Shown one piece after another: positions 43,000 through 52,298 of a DNA stretch of 64,000 nucleotides; the first letter of the stretch is position 1, and every line of letters begins with the position of its first letter. Under the pieces are notes generated by a model that made no database searches, was not told the origin of the DNA, and saw only the letters and a list, made by a program, of their open reading frames with translations. The position numbers and the translations under genes are program-made. Source of the DNA: Paraburkholderia ginsengisoli NBRC 100965 (GTDB taxonomy: Bacteria; Pseudomonadota; Gammaproteobacteria; Burkholderiales; Burkholderiaceae); NCBI RefSeq assembly GCF_000739735.1, contig NZ_BBJF01000005.1:1-64000 (forward strand). The letters are read 5' to 3'.

Positions 43000-43775
43000 G
43001 CACGTGGCTTCTGTTGCGCGGCCTGACGCGCGAAACGCGCCACTGGGGCCGTTTGCCCGACGCGCTGCGCGACGCGGTCGGCGGCGCTCTGTTGCCGATC
43101 GATCTGCCGGGCAACGGCGCCTTCACGCATTTGTGTTCGCCGATCGCGGTCGCCGACATGGTCGGCTTCGTGCGCGATGCCGCGTTGCAAACCGGCGCAC
43201 CCGGTCCATATCGCGTACTTGCGATGTCGCTCGGCGGCATGGTGGCGACCGACTGGGCGCAACGGCATCCCGGCGAGATCGAACGGCTCGTGCTGATCAA
43301 CACCAGCATGCGGCCGTTCAGCCGCATGCATGAGCGGCTGCGTCCGTCGGCATGGCCGGGTTTGCTGGCCATCGCCGCGCACTGGCGCGACACGCTGCGC
43401 GCGGAGCGCGGCATTCATCGGCTGACGTGCAATCGCGTCGATCGTCTGAACGCGGACCTCGACGCGTGGCGCGCGATCCGCCTCAGTGCGCCGGTGAGCC
43501 GCGCCAATGCGCTGCGGCAATTGTGGGCCGCGGCGCGTTTCAGCGCGGCCGTTGCTGCACCGCGTTGTCCGGTGCTGATTCTGTCCTCGCGTGCCGACCG
43601 GCTCGTCGATCCGGTGTGCTCGGCCAAGCTCGCGGCGGCGTGGGGCGCGCCGCGCCGCGAGCACGCGTGGGCGGGTCACGACCTGCCGCACGACGATCCC
43701 GCGTGGCTTGCCGAACAGGTGCGCGCGTGGCTCGAAACAGCGTCCCCGCCGGCCACGCCGAAGCCCGCGCTTTAG
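42996..43775 (+). CDS. Alpha/beta hydrolase
   Basis: A 259-residue hydrolase with the nucleophile elbow AMSLGGM (Ser78), an acid in SSRADRLVDP (about residue 205) and His in WAGHDLPHDDP (about residue 230), so the triad looks intact. The fold resembles carboxylesterases of the BioH type. It is translationally coupled to the M14 peptidase through a 4-base overlap, suggesting joint processing of one compound, for example an ester- or amide-linked amino acid conjugate. Substrate unknown. Confidence 0.85.
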   Translation: MSTWLLLRGLTRETRHWGRLPDALRDAVGGALLPIDLPGNGAFTHLCSPIAVADMVGFVRDAALQTGAPGPYRVLAMSLGGMVATDWAQRHPGEIERLVLINTSMRPFSRMHERLRPSAWPGLLAIAAHWRDTLRAERGIHRLTCNRVDRLNADLDAWRAIRLSAPVSRANALRQLWAAARFSAAVAAPRCPVLILSSRADRLVDPVCSAKLAAAWGAPRREHAWAGHDLPHDDPAWLAEQVRAWLETASPPATPKPAL

Positions 43776-43931
43776 ACGGCCCGCCGTGCAACTGCAGCAT
43801 CGCGGCGCTCAGCGGGTATTACCTAACTGCGCGCGTCGATCGGATGCGGGGCGGCAGGCGCATAATTGCCTTCAGACGATGCATGTGAATCACGCCGTAC
43901 TCGCCATAGCCGCTAGCCGGGGGAGTTGATC

Positions 43932-46900
43932 ATGCAAGCGAAGAACGAAGAAGCCGTTACGCATTTGCTGAACGATGTCATCGAATTTGCGCGTGGGCGG
44001 CTGCCTGAGCCGACTTTCAACGTCGTCGAGCCCTTTCTGCGGCACTACTACGATTTCGTCGACGCCGACGATCTGCAAAGCCGCGCGATCGCCGATCTGT
44101 ACGGCGCCGCGCTCGCGCATTGGCAAACCGCGCAGCGCTTCGTGCCCGGCGCCGAACGGCTGCGTGTCTACAACCCGATCCTCGAACAGCATGGCTGGCA
44201 CTCCGATCACACCGTGATCGAGATCGTCAACGACGACATGCCGTTTCTCGTCGATTCCGTCTCGATGGCGGTCAACCGCCAGGGGCTCGCGCTGCATTCG
44301 GTCGTGCATCCGGTGTTTCGCATCTGGCGCAGCCCCGACGGCGGCATCGCGCGAGTCAGCCAGGGCGCCGAGGAAGCCGCCGACACGCGCTCGCATCTGA
44401 CCTCGTTCATTCACTTCGAAGTGGACCGTTGCGGCGATGCCGCGAAGCTCGACGCGTTGCGCGATGAAATTGCCGGCGTGCTGCGCGACGTGCGCGCAGC
44501 GGTCGAGGACTGGCCGAAGATCGTCGAACTCGCGCGCGTGACGATCAAAGGCATGAAGACCGGCGAAGCGGGCCCGGAAGGCGTCGAGGCGCGCGCGTTC
44601 GTCGAATGGATGGTGGCCGATCATTTCACCTTCCTCGGTCAGCGCGACTACGAGCTGGTGCAACTCGACAACGGCTACGGCCTGCGCGCGGTGGCCGGTT
44701 CGGGGCTCGGCATTCTGCGCGACGCGATGCGGCCCGCGGGCGCCGCCGAAGTCACCGCGTTGCCGCCGGCCGCGGCCGAGATCATCGCCAGCGCGTTGCC
44801 GATCTTTCTGACCAAGGCCAATTCGCGCGCCACCGTGCACCGGCCCGGCTATCTCGACTATGTCGGCATCAAGCTGACCGGTGCGGACGGCAAGGTGATC
44901 GGCGAGCGGCGCTTCATCGGTCTTTATACGTCCACCGCGTATTTCGTGTCGGCCGCCGAGATTCCGATCGTGCGGCGCAAATGCGCGAATATCGTGAGAC
45001 GGGCCGGTTTCCTGCCAAAAGGTCATCTCGCGAAATCGCTGGTGACGGTGCTGGAAACCTATCCGCGCGACGAACTGTTCCAGGCCGACGAAGATCAGCT
45101 CTACGAAATCGCGCTCGGCGTGCTGCGTTTGCAGGAGCATCAGCGCACGCGCCTGTTCGTGCGGCGCGATCGCTTCGACCGCTTCGTGTCGTGCCTCGTG
45201 TTCGTGCCGCGCGACAAGTACAACACCGATCTGCGGCAACGCATCGCGAATCTGTTGGCCGCCGCGTTCAATGGCGAGGGCGTCGAGTTCACGCCGCTGC
45301 TGTCGGAGTCGACGCTCGCGCGCATTCATTTCGTTGTGCATGCGAAGCCGGGCGGCATGCCCGATGTCGACACGCGCGAACTGGAAGCACGGCTCGTGCA
45401 GGTGGCGCGCCGCTGGCAGGACGATCTCGCCGATGCGCTGCTCGACGCGTACGGCGAAGAGCAGGGCAACCGTCTGCTGCAGCATTACGCGGATTCGTTT
45501 CCGGCCGGGTATCGAGACGATTATCCGGCGCGCACGGCGGTGCGCGATATCGAACTGATCGAACGCGTGCAGGGCAGCGAGCGGCTCGCGATGAACCTGT
45601 ACCGCCCGATCGAAGCCGGGCCGCGTGCGTTCCGTTTCAAGGTGTATCGCGCGGGGCAGCCGATCGCTTTGTCGCGCAGCTTGCCGATGCTCGAACACCT
45701 GGGCGTGCGCGTCGATGAAGAGCGGCCTTATCTGATCGAGGCGGTGAACGCGACGCCCGCATGGATTCACGACTTCGGCCTCGAACTCGCGGACGATGCG
45801 GAGTTCGATATCGAGCGCGTGAAGGATCTGTTCGAAGAAGCGTTCGAGCAGGTGTGGACCGGCGCGATAGAAAGCGACGACTTCAATCGTCTCGTGTTGC
45901 GCGCGCAGTTGAACGCGCGCGAGGTGACGATTCTGCGCGCGTATGCGAAGTATTTGCGGCAGGTTGGCTCGACTTTCAGCGACGCGTATATCGAGCGCGC
46001 CGTCACCGGCAATCCGGCGATTGCGCGGATGCTGGTCGAGCTGTTCACCGCGCGATTCGATCCGGTGTTCGGCGATACGCGCGAGGCGCGTGTCGACGGC
46101 TGGCTGCGCACGATCGACAGCGCGCTCGATCAGGTGCCGAATCTCGACGAGGATCGCATCCTGCGCCAGTTCCTTGGCGTCATCAAGGCGACCAAGCGCA
46201 CGAACTACTATCGCTTCGACGCCGAGGGCCACCCCAAACCCTACCTGTCGTTCAAGTTCGATCCCTCGCAAGTGCCCGGCTTGCCCGAGCCGAAACCGAT
46301 GTTCGAGATCTGGGTGTATTCGCCGCGTGTCGAAGGCGTGCATCTGCGCGGCGGGCGCGTGGCACGCGGCGGCTTGCGCTGGTCGGATCGACGCGAGGAT
46401 TTCCGCACGGAAGTGCTCGGCCTGATGAAGGCGCAGATGGTGAAAAACGTGGTGATCGTGCCGGTCGGTTCGAAGGGCGGTTTCGTCGTGAAGAATCCGC
46501 CGCCGCAAAGCGAGCGCGATGCGTGGATGCGCGAAGGCGTCGCGTGCTATCAGACCTTTTTGCGCGGCCTGCTCGATCTGACCGATAACCTGTCCGGCAC
46601 AGCAGTTGTGCCGCCGCCCGACGTGGTGCGCCACGATCCCGACGATCCCTATCTGGTGGTCGCCGCCGACAAGGGCACCGCCACCTTCTCCGACTACGCG
46701 AACGCGATCTCGCAGGAGTACGGATTCTGGCTCGACGACGCATTCGCGTCGGGCGGCTCGGTCGGCTACGACCACAAGAAAATGGCGATCACCGCGCGCG
46801 GCGCGTGGGAGTCGGTCAAGCGGCACTTCCGCGAGATGGGCGTCGACACGCAGACGATGGACTTTACGGTGGTCGGCGTCGGCGACATGTCGGGCGATGT

Positions 46901-48773
46901 GTTCGGCAACGGCATGCTGTTGTCGCCGCATATCAAACTGGTCGCCGCGTTCGATCACCGGCATATCTTTCTCGACCCGAATCCCGATCCAGCGGTGAGC
47001 CTTGCCGAACGCGGGCGGCTTTTCATTCTCGACCGGTCGAGCTGGGCCGATTACGATCCCGCGCTGATCTCCACGGGCGGCGGGGTGTTTCCGCGCAGCG
47101 CGAAGACGATTCCGTTGTCGCCGGCGGTGCAGTCGGTGCTCGGTATCAGCGCGCCGGCGCTTGCGCCAGCCGAACTGATGCGCGCGATTTTGCAGGCGCC
47201 GGTCGACCTGCTTTATAACGGCGGCATCGGCACCTATGTGAAGGCGAGCCGCGAAACGCATCTGCAGGTGGGCGACCGCGCGAACGACGCGATCCGCGTC
47301 AACGGCGCCGATCTGCACTGCAAGGTCGTGGCCGAAGGCGGCAATCTCGGACTGACGCAACTCGGGCGCATCGAATTCGCGCAGCGCGGCGGCCGCATCA
47401 ATACCGATGCGATCGATAATTCGGCGGGCGTCGATTGCTCGGATCACGAGGTCAACATCAAGATTCTGCTGGGTCTTGTCGTGGCCGATGGCGAGATGAC
47501 CGAGAAGCAGCGCAATGCTTTGCTCGCCGAAATGACCGACGAAGTCGGCCTGCTCGTGTTGCAGGACAACTACTATCAGACCCAGGCGCTGTCGATTGCG
47601 GGCCGCTACGGCGTCGAACTGCTCGATGCCGAAGCGCGTCTGATGCGCTACCTCGAACGCGCGGGGCGGCTGAATCGCGTGATCGAATTCCTGCCCACCG
47701 ACGAGGAAGTCGCCGAACGGGCCGCCGCGAAACAGGGGCTCACCACGCCCGAGCGCGCGGTGCTGCTCGCGTACAGCAAGATGTGGCTGTACGACGCGCT
47801 ACTCGAATCGTCGATGCCGGAAGATCCGCTGGTCGCCGACATGCTGGTCCAGTACTTCCCGAAGCCGCTGCGGCAGCGCTTCAGCGTGCCGATGCAGCGT
47901 CACCCGTTGCGCCGTGAAATCCTCGCAACGCATCTGACCAACGCATTGGTGAACCGCGTCGGCTGCGAGTTCGTGCATCGGCTGATGGAGGAAACCGACG
48001 CGCAGCCGGGCGACATCGTGCGCGCGTGCATCATGGCGCGCGATGTGTTCGATCTCGACGACGTGTGGCGCAGCATCGACGCGCTCGACAATCGCGTCGC
48101 CGACGATGTGCAGGCGCGCATGTTCGTCGAGGTCGCGCGGCTCGTCGAGCGCTCGGCGCTGTGGTTCTTACGGCATCTGCAATCCGGCGCGGTCGGCAAC
48201 GACGACGTCGCCGGCCTGCTCGCGCGTTGCCGCGACGCGGCGCAGCGGCTCGCGCCGCAATGGCCGCAGCTGTTGCCGGCCGCCGATCTCGAAGCGTTGT
48301 CCGAGCGTCAACGCGTGCTGGCCGACGCGGGCGTGGATAGCGAACTCGCGGTGCGGATCGCGAGCGGCGAAATTTCGGCGGCGTTGCTCGATATCGCCGA
48401 GGTGGCATCGACCTGCGGGCGCAGTCTCGAACTGGTGGCGGGCGTGTACTTCGAGCTCGGCACGCTGCTGAACTACGGCTGGATCAGCGAACGTGCGACC
48501 GCGTTGCCCGCGCCGTCGCACTGGGACATGCTGGCGCGCGCGACGGCGCTCGCCGAACTCGCGCGCCTCAAACGCGCGCTGACCACGAGCGCGCTGGCGG
48601 GCGCGGACGATGCGTCGACGCCGGACGATCTGGTGCGCGCATGGCGTGACAAGCGCGCCGCGCAGCTCGAACGCTACGCGCGCCTGCTGGCCGATCTGCG
48701 GGCCACGGGTGGCGCGAGTCTGTCGATGCTGCTGGTGATCGTGCGCGAGATGGCGGCACTGGAGCGAGCCTGA
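43932..48773 (+). CDS. gdhB: Large NAD-dependent glutamate dehydrogenase
   Basis: A 1613-residue enzyme of the 180-kDa NAD-GDH class (Pseudomonas aeruginosa GdhB, Streptomyces types), oxidising glutamate to 2-oxoglutarate and ammonia. The N-terminal 700 residues are ACT-like regulatory segments (VNDDMPFLVDSVSMAV, WMVADHFTFLGQRDYEL); the catalytic core near 800-1180 has RGGLRWSDRREDFRTEVLGLMKAQMVKN and PVGSKGGFV with the catalytic Lys, then the NAD-binding half with KVVAEGGNLGLTQ. ATG at 43932 follows GGGGGAG by six bases. Length agrees with the family. It supplies catabolic flux from glutamate, fitting the nearby GABA genes. The symbol is by analogy. Confidence 0.93.
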   Translation: MQAKNEEAVTHLLNDVIEFARGRLPEPTFNVVEPFLRHYYDFVDADDLQSRAIADLYGAALAHWQTAQRFVPGAERLRVYNPILEQHGWHSDHTVIEIVNDDMPFLVDSVSMAVNRQGLALHSVVHPVFRIWRSPDGGIARVSQGAEEAADTRSHLTSFIHFEVDRCGDAAKLDALRDEIAGVLRDVRAAVEDWPKIVELARVTIKGMKTGEAGPEGVEARAFVEWMVADHFTFLGQRDYELVQLDNGYGLRAVAGSGLGILRDAMRPAGAAEVTALPPAAAEIIASALPIFLTKANSRATVHRPGYLDYVGIKLTGADGKVIGERRFIGLYTSTAYFVSAAEIPIVRRKCANIVRRAGFLPKGHLAKSLVTVLETYPRDELFQADEDQLYEIALGVLRLQEHQRTRLFVRRDRFDRFVSCLVFVPRDKYNTDLRQRIANLLAAAFNGEGVEFTPLLSESTLARIHFVVHAKPGGMPDVDTRELEARLVQVARRWQDDLADALLDAYGEEQGNRLLQHYADSFPAGYRDDYPARTAVRDIELIERVQGSERLAMNLYRPIEAGPRAFRFKVYRAGQPIALSRSLPMLEHLGVRVDEERPYLIEAVNATPAWIHDFGLELADDAEFDIERVKDLFEEAFEQVWTGAIESDDFNRLVLRAQLNAREVTILRAYAKYLRQVGSTFSDAYIERAVTGNPAIARMLVELFTARFDPVFGDTREARVDGWLRTIDSALDQVPNLDEDRILRQFLGVIKATKRTNYYRFDAEGHPKPYLSFKFDPSQVPGLPEPKPMFEIWVYSPRVEGVHLRGGRVARGGLRWSDRREDFRTEVLGLMKAQMVKNVVIVPVGSKGGFVVKNPPPQSERDAWMREGVACYQTFLRGLLDLTDNLSGTAVVPPPDVVRHDPDDPYLVVAADKGTATFSDYANAISQEYGFWLDDAFASGGSVGYDHKKMAITARGAWESVKRHFREMGVDTQTMDFTVVGVGDMSGDVFGNGMLLSPHIKLVAAFDHRHIFLDPNPDPAVSLAERGRLFILDRSSWADYDPALISTGGGVFPRSAKTIPLSPAVQSVLGISAPALAPAELMRAILQAPVDLLYNGGIGTYVKASRETHLQVGDRANDAIRVNGADLHCKVVAEGGNLGLTQLGRIEFAQRGGRINTDAIDNSAGVDCSDHEVNIKILLGLVVADGEMTEKQRNALLAEMTDEVGLLVLQDNYYQTQALSIAGRYGVELLDAEARLMRYLERAGRLNRVIEFLPTDEEVAERAAAKQGLTTPERAVLLAYSKMWLYDALLESSMPEDPLVADMLVQYFPKPLRQRFSVPMQRHPLRREILATHLTNALVNRVGCEFVHRLMEETDAQPGDIVRACIMARDVFDLDDVWRSIDALDNRVADDVQARMFVEVARLVERSALWFLRHLQSGAVGNDDVAGLLARCRDAAQRLAPQWPQLLPAADLEALSERQRVLADAGVDSELAVRIASGEISAALLDIAEVASTCGRSLELVAGVYFELGTLLNYGWISERATALPAPSHWDMLARATALAELARLKRALTTSALAGADDASTPDDLVRAWRDKRAAQLERYARLLADLRATGGASLSMLLVIVREMAALERA

Positions 48774-48927
48774 CGGAACGCGCGTCGACACCGTGGGGAC
48801 GAGCGGAGTATGTGCAGGAGTGCGGTGCAAACAACGCCGGGGTTGGACGCGTGCCACCCGGCGTGTCCATAATACGGCTTCCTGTTAACCGAAAGCACTC
48901 TGCAAACCCACGGACATCCTCCCGACG

Positions 48928-49851
48928 ATGAAAGAAGAATCGCCGAAAGCCATTTTTTATGCGCTCGCCGCCAATCTCGGCATCGCCATCTGCAAGTTCG
49001 CGGCCGCGTCGTTCACGGGCTCCGGTTCGATGTTCGCCGAAGCCATTCACTCGACCGCCGATTGCGGCAATCAACTGCTGCTCTTATTTGGCCTGCGCCA
49101 GGCGCGCCAGCCGGCGAGTCCGCTGCATCCGATGGGCCGTGGACGCGAGATCAACTTCTATTCGCTGCTCGTCGCGTTGCTGCTGTTCTTTGTCGGCGGC
49201 GCGTTTTCCGTTTACGAGGGCGTGCATCGACTGTTCACGCGCGAGCCGTTGCAGTTCGCATATGTCGCGTTGGCGGTGCTCGGCGTGTCGGTGGTGCTGG
49301 AGGCGCTGTCGCTGTGGGGCGCGGTCAAGGAGATCCGCAAGAAGCATCCGGACAAGAACATGTGGCGCTGGTTTCGCGAGACGCGCGAGTCCGAGTTGCT
49401 GGTCGTCGCGGGCGAAGACATCGCCGCGTTGGCCGGCCTCGCGATTGCGTTCATCGCCGTGCTGCTCACGATGGTGACCGGCAATCCCGTGTGGGACGCG
49501 CTGGGCTCGATCGGCGTCGGCTTGCTGCTGATGGTGATTGCGTGGCTGGTGGCGCGTGAAGTGAAGTCGATGATCGTCGGCGAATCGGCGAGTCCGGAAG
49601 TGCGCCGCGCGATCGAAGCCCATCTGCGTGCGCGCGCCGAGATTCGCGGCATCGTCAATATGATTACGCTGCAATGGGGACGCCACGTGGTAGTGGCCGT
49701 GCAGGCGGAAATGATCGATTACGCGAGCGGACGCGCGATGGTCGATGCGATCAACGTGATCGAGGCCGATTTGCAGGCGACGTTCCCGCAGGTGCGTTGG
49801 GTGTTTTTCGAGCCGGAAGTGCCGCGTGGCGAGGCCGCCGCTTCCACATGA
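48928..49851 (+). CDS. Cation diffusion facilitator (SLC30A9-like) transporter
   Basis: A 307-residue CDF metal/proton antiporter with about six membrane segments. The TM2 site reads AEAIHSTADCGNQLLLL (His41, Asp45, Asn48), the TM5 site VVAGEDIAALAGL, which has Glu-Asp where bacterial FieF/ZitB use HxxxD. This GNQLLLLxG form is typical of the SLC30A9-like branch. The cytoplasmic C-terminal domain (about 215-295) ends FPQVRWVFFEPEV. Zinc, or another divalent metal, is the likely substrate. No regulator or metal-sensing gene is adjacent. Confidence 0.88.
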   Translation: MKEESPKAIFYALAANLGIAICKFAAASFTGSGSMFAEAIHSTADCGNQLLLLFGLRQARQPASPLHPMGRGREINFYSLLVALLLFFVGGAFSVYEGVHRLFTREPLQFAYVALAVLGVSVVLEALSLWGAVKEIRKKHPDKNMWRWFRETRESELLVVAGEDIAALAGLAIAFIAVLLTMVTGNPVWDALGSIGVGLLLMVIAWLVAREVKSMIVGESASPEVRRAIEAHLRARAEIRGIVNMITLQWGRHVVVAVQAEMIDYASGRAMVDAINVIEADLQATFPQVRWVFFEPEVPRGEAAAST

Positions 49852-49854
49852 AAC

Positions 49855-49895
49855 GAAGCCGGCGGATTCCATTGCGGATACCGGCCGGCTTCTTT
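49855..49895 (+). terminator. Terminator after CDF gene
   Basis: GAAGCCGGC (49855-49863) pairs with GCCGGCTTC (49884-49892), followed by TTTCG. It sits three bases past the stop of the CDF gene and between convergent genes. Confidence 0.6.
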
Positions 49896-49921
49896 CGTCT
49901 CGGGGTGTGCAGCGGGTTGGC

Positions 49922-50902
49922 TTATTTGAAGCCGGTCACCGCATGCGGCACATACAGTTCTTCAAGTTGCCGGATTTCTTCCGCACTGAGATTCAACGAA
50001 AGCGCGGCGACCGCATCGTCCAGATGATGCAGTTTGGTCGCGCCGACAATGGGTGCGGTAATCGGCTTCTTTTGCAGCACCCAGGCTAGCGCGACTTGAG
50101 CGCGCGGCACGCCGCGTTCCTTCGCGATCTGGCTGACCCGTTCGACGATGCGCCGATCCGCATCTTCCGTCTGCGCATATAGCGTGCGGCCGAATTCGTC
50201 GGTCTCGGAACGCGCACTCCCGGTGTTCCAGTCGCGCGTCAAACGTCCGCGCGCAAGCGGGCTCCACGGAATCACACCGATGCCTTCGCTTTCGCACAGC
50301 GGCAGCATTTCGCGCTCCTCCTCGCGGTACAGCAGATTCACGTAGTTCTGCATCGTCACGAAACGCGTCCAGCCATTGCGCTCGGCGACGTGCAGCGCTT
50401 TGGCGAACTGCCACGCGTACATCGACGATGCGCCGATATAGCGGGCTTTGCCGGCCTTCACGACGTCGTGCAGCGCTTCCATCGTTTCTTCGATCGGCGT
50501 GCCGTAGTCCCAGCGATGGATCTGGTAAAGGTCGACGTAGTCCGTGCCGAGACGGCGCAGGCTGTGATCGATTTCCGACATGATCGCCTTGCGCGACAGG
50601 CCCGCGCCATTCGGGCCCGGATGCATACGGCTATTCACTTTGGTCGCGAGCACGATCTCGTCGCGCTTCGCAAAGTCCTTCAGCGCTCGGCCGACAATCT
50701 CTTCACTGGTGCCGTCCGAATAGACATTCGCGGTGTCGAAGAAATTGATCCCGTGATCGAGCGCCTGCTTGATGAAAGGGCGCGCGGCTTCGTCGTCGAG
50801 CGACCAGGGATGCGTGCCGCGCGCGGGCACGCCGTAACTCATGCAACCGAGACAAAGACGCGATACATCGAGGCCGGTGCGGCCGAGTTTCACATATTCC
50901 AT
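49922..50902 (-). CDS. Aldo/keto reductase
   Basis: A 326-residue NADPH-dependent oxidoreductase of the aldo/keto reductase superfamily, close to YajO/Tas-type bacterial members. The tetrad is visible: Asp and Tyr in FFDTANVYSDGTSE (about 55-68), Lys in VLATKV (about 87) and His in YQIHRWD (about 128). The C-terminal cofactor motif is PIVGATKLHHLDDAV. Reduction of aldehydes or ketones is expected; no operon partner indicates the substrate. Confidence 0.92.
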   Translation of the reverse strand: MEYVKLGRTGLDVSRLCLGCMSYGVPARGTHPWSLDDEAARPFIKQALDHGINFFDTANVYSDGTSEEIVGRALKDFAKRDEIVLATKVNSRMHPGPNGAGLSRKAIMSEIDHSLRRLGTDYVDLYQIHRWDYGTPIEETMEALHDVVKAGKARYIGASSMYAWQFAKALHVAERNGWTRFVTMQNYVNLLYREEEREMLPLCESEGIGVIPWSPLARGRLTRDWNTGSARSETDEFGRTLYAQTEDADRRIVERVSQIAKERGVPRAQVALAWVLQKKPITAPIVGATKLHHLDDAVAALSLNLSAEEIRQLEELYVPHAVTGFK

Positions 50903-51049
50903 CGTGGTGCTCCTGTTGTGATCTGCACAAAGGCGGTGCGCGTTGCGGATTAACGATTATAGGGAAATGGCGCGAATCACGTCGTGAGCCGATTCACTCG
51001 GCCATCCCTTCTGTTTACATTTTCCGTACACGGCATGACCCATCAGGTA

Positions 51050-51078
51050 GTGGCAAATAATTTCTTCGCACCTATACT
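51050..51078 (+). promoter_or_regulatory. Sigma-70-like promoter for nucleoside permease gene
   Basis: GTGGCA at 51050-51055 and TATACT at 51073-51078 are separated by 17 bases. Transcription would begin about 55 bases before the ATG at 51140. Confidence 0.5.
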
Positions 51079-51139
51079 TCTTTCGGCCTGAAAGCAGCAC
51101 TCTCTCCCAACCTGCATTGCAAGCATAAGAAGGAAGATC

Positions 51140-52216
51140 ATGATGCTGACTCGCTCACTCGGCGCGTGTTGCGCCGTGGCACTCGCGGCCTGCGCGGCCC
51201 TTTCGTCCGGAGCCGCCAGCGCCGACGACAACGATGCGTTCTCGCACGGCGACGGCGGCTCGCACGGGCAGCGCGTCAAGGTGATGATCATCTCGATGTT
51301 CGGTCCTGAAGGCCAGGTGTGGCTCGACCGGCTCGGCCCCTGGCGCGAAATCGCGGTGGATGGTTTGTCGCCCGATTACCCGACGGTTCATTGCAACCGG
51401 CAGGACGTCTGCGTGATGACGACCGGTATGGGGCACACCAACGCGGCGGCGTCGATCATGGCGCTGAGCTTCTCGCCGCGTTTCGATTTGCGGCACACGT
51501 ACTTCATGGTGGCCGGCATTGCCGGCATCGACCCGCAGCAGGGCACGGTGGGGTCGGCCGCGTGGGCGAAATACCTGGTCGACTTCGGCATTCAGTGGGA
51601 GATCGACGCGCGCGAGATTCCGCCCGGCTGGAATACCGGTTATCTGGGCATCAACACGACGAGTCCCACGGCCAAGCCGCCACTCGACTATCGCACCGAG
51701 GTATTCCAGTTGAACACGCGGCTCGCCGATACGGCATTCGCCTTGTCGCGCGACGTTGCGCTGTCCGATGACGCACAGGCGCAGGCCGCGCGCGCGAAGT
51801 ATTCCTATGCGCCGGCCAATCGTCCGCCGAGCGTCATTCAATGCGATACGCTGGCCGGCGATACGTGGTGGTCGGGAACGCAACTCGGTCAGCGCGCCCG
51901 CGACTGGACAAAGATTCTCACGGACGGCAAAGGCGTCTATTGCACGACGCAGCAGGAGGACAATGCGACGTACGAAGCACTCAAGCGTGCTGCGTCGGTG
52001 CATAAGGTCGATCTGAATCGCGTGGCGGTATTGCGCGCGGGCTCCGATTTCGACCGGCCCTACGATGGCCAGACGAGCGCGGACAACCTGCTCAACTATG
52101 CGGCGCAGGGCGGCTTCACGATCGCTATCGAGAACCTGTTCCGCTCTGGCAATCCGCTGGTGCAGGACATCGTCACGCATTGGGGCGAGTGGCGCGATGG
52201 TGTGCCGAAGCGGTGA
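51140..52216 (+). CDS. Purine nucleoside permease (NUP) family, exported
   Basis: A 358-residue protein of the NUP family, first described as a yeast purine nucleoside transporter and structurally related to nucleoside phosphorylases. A signal peptide (about 1-28, ending ASADD) exports it to the periplasm. Family strings: RVKVMIISMFGPEGQVWLDRL, MTTGMGHTNAAASIMAL, YFMVAGIAGIDPQQGTVGSAAWAKYLVDFGIQ split around residue 135, and the Asp-rich end VLRAGSDFDRPY. It more likely binds or converts a nucleoside than forms a channel, as it has no membrane segments after the signal. AGGA is five bases before ATG. Confidence 0.88.
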   Translation: MMLTRSLGACCAVALAACAALSSGAASADDNDAFSHGDGGSHGQRVKVMIISMFGPEGQVWLDRLGPWREIAVDGLSPDYPTVHCNRQDVCVMTTGMGHTNAAASIMALSFSPRFDLRHTYFMVAGIAGIDPQQGTVGSAAWAKYLVDFGIQWEIDAREIPPGWNTGYLGINTTSPTAKPPLDYRTEVFQLNTRLADTAFALSRDVALSDDAQAQAARAKYSYAPANRPPSVIQCDTLAGDTWWSGTQLGQRARDWTKILTDGKGVYCTTQQEDNATYEALKRAASVHKVDLNRVAVLRAGSDFDRPYDGQTSADNLLNYAAQGGFTIAIENLFRSGNPLVQDIVTHWGEWRDGVPKR

Positions 52217-52298
52217 GTGCTGAGTTCTCTTGCAGGAACGAAAGTGCGTTTGACGGGAGGGCGGGACGCATGCGCCCCGCCTCAGTTGCATTCACCTG

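Noticed and set aside
43890..47447. Very long open frame antisense to the glutamate dehydrogenase gene (1185 codons)
   Set aside because: High-GC codon use on the sense strand leaves the opposite frame open. The product is Arg/His-rich with no domains, while the sense product is a full-length conserved enzyme.
52259..52280. GC-rich inverted repeat GGCGGG...CCCGCC between the nucleoside permease and peroxidase genes as terminator
   Set aside because: One internal mismatch and no T-run on either strand. It may still form a hairpin but is not supported as a terminator.
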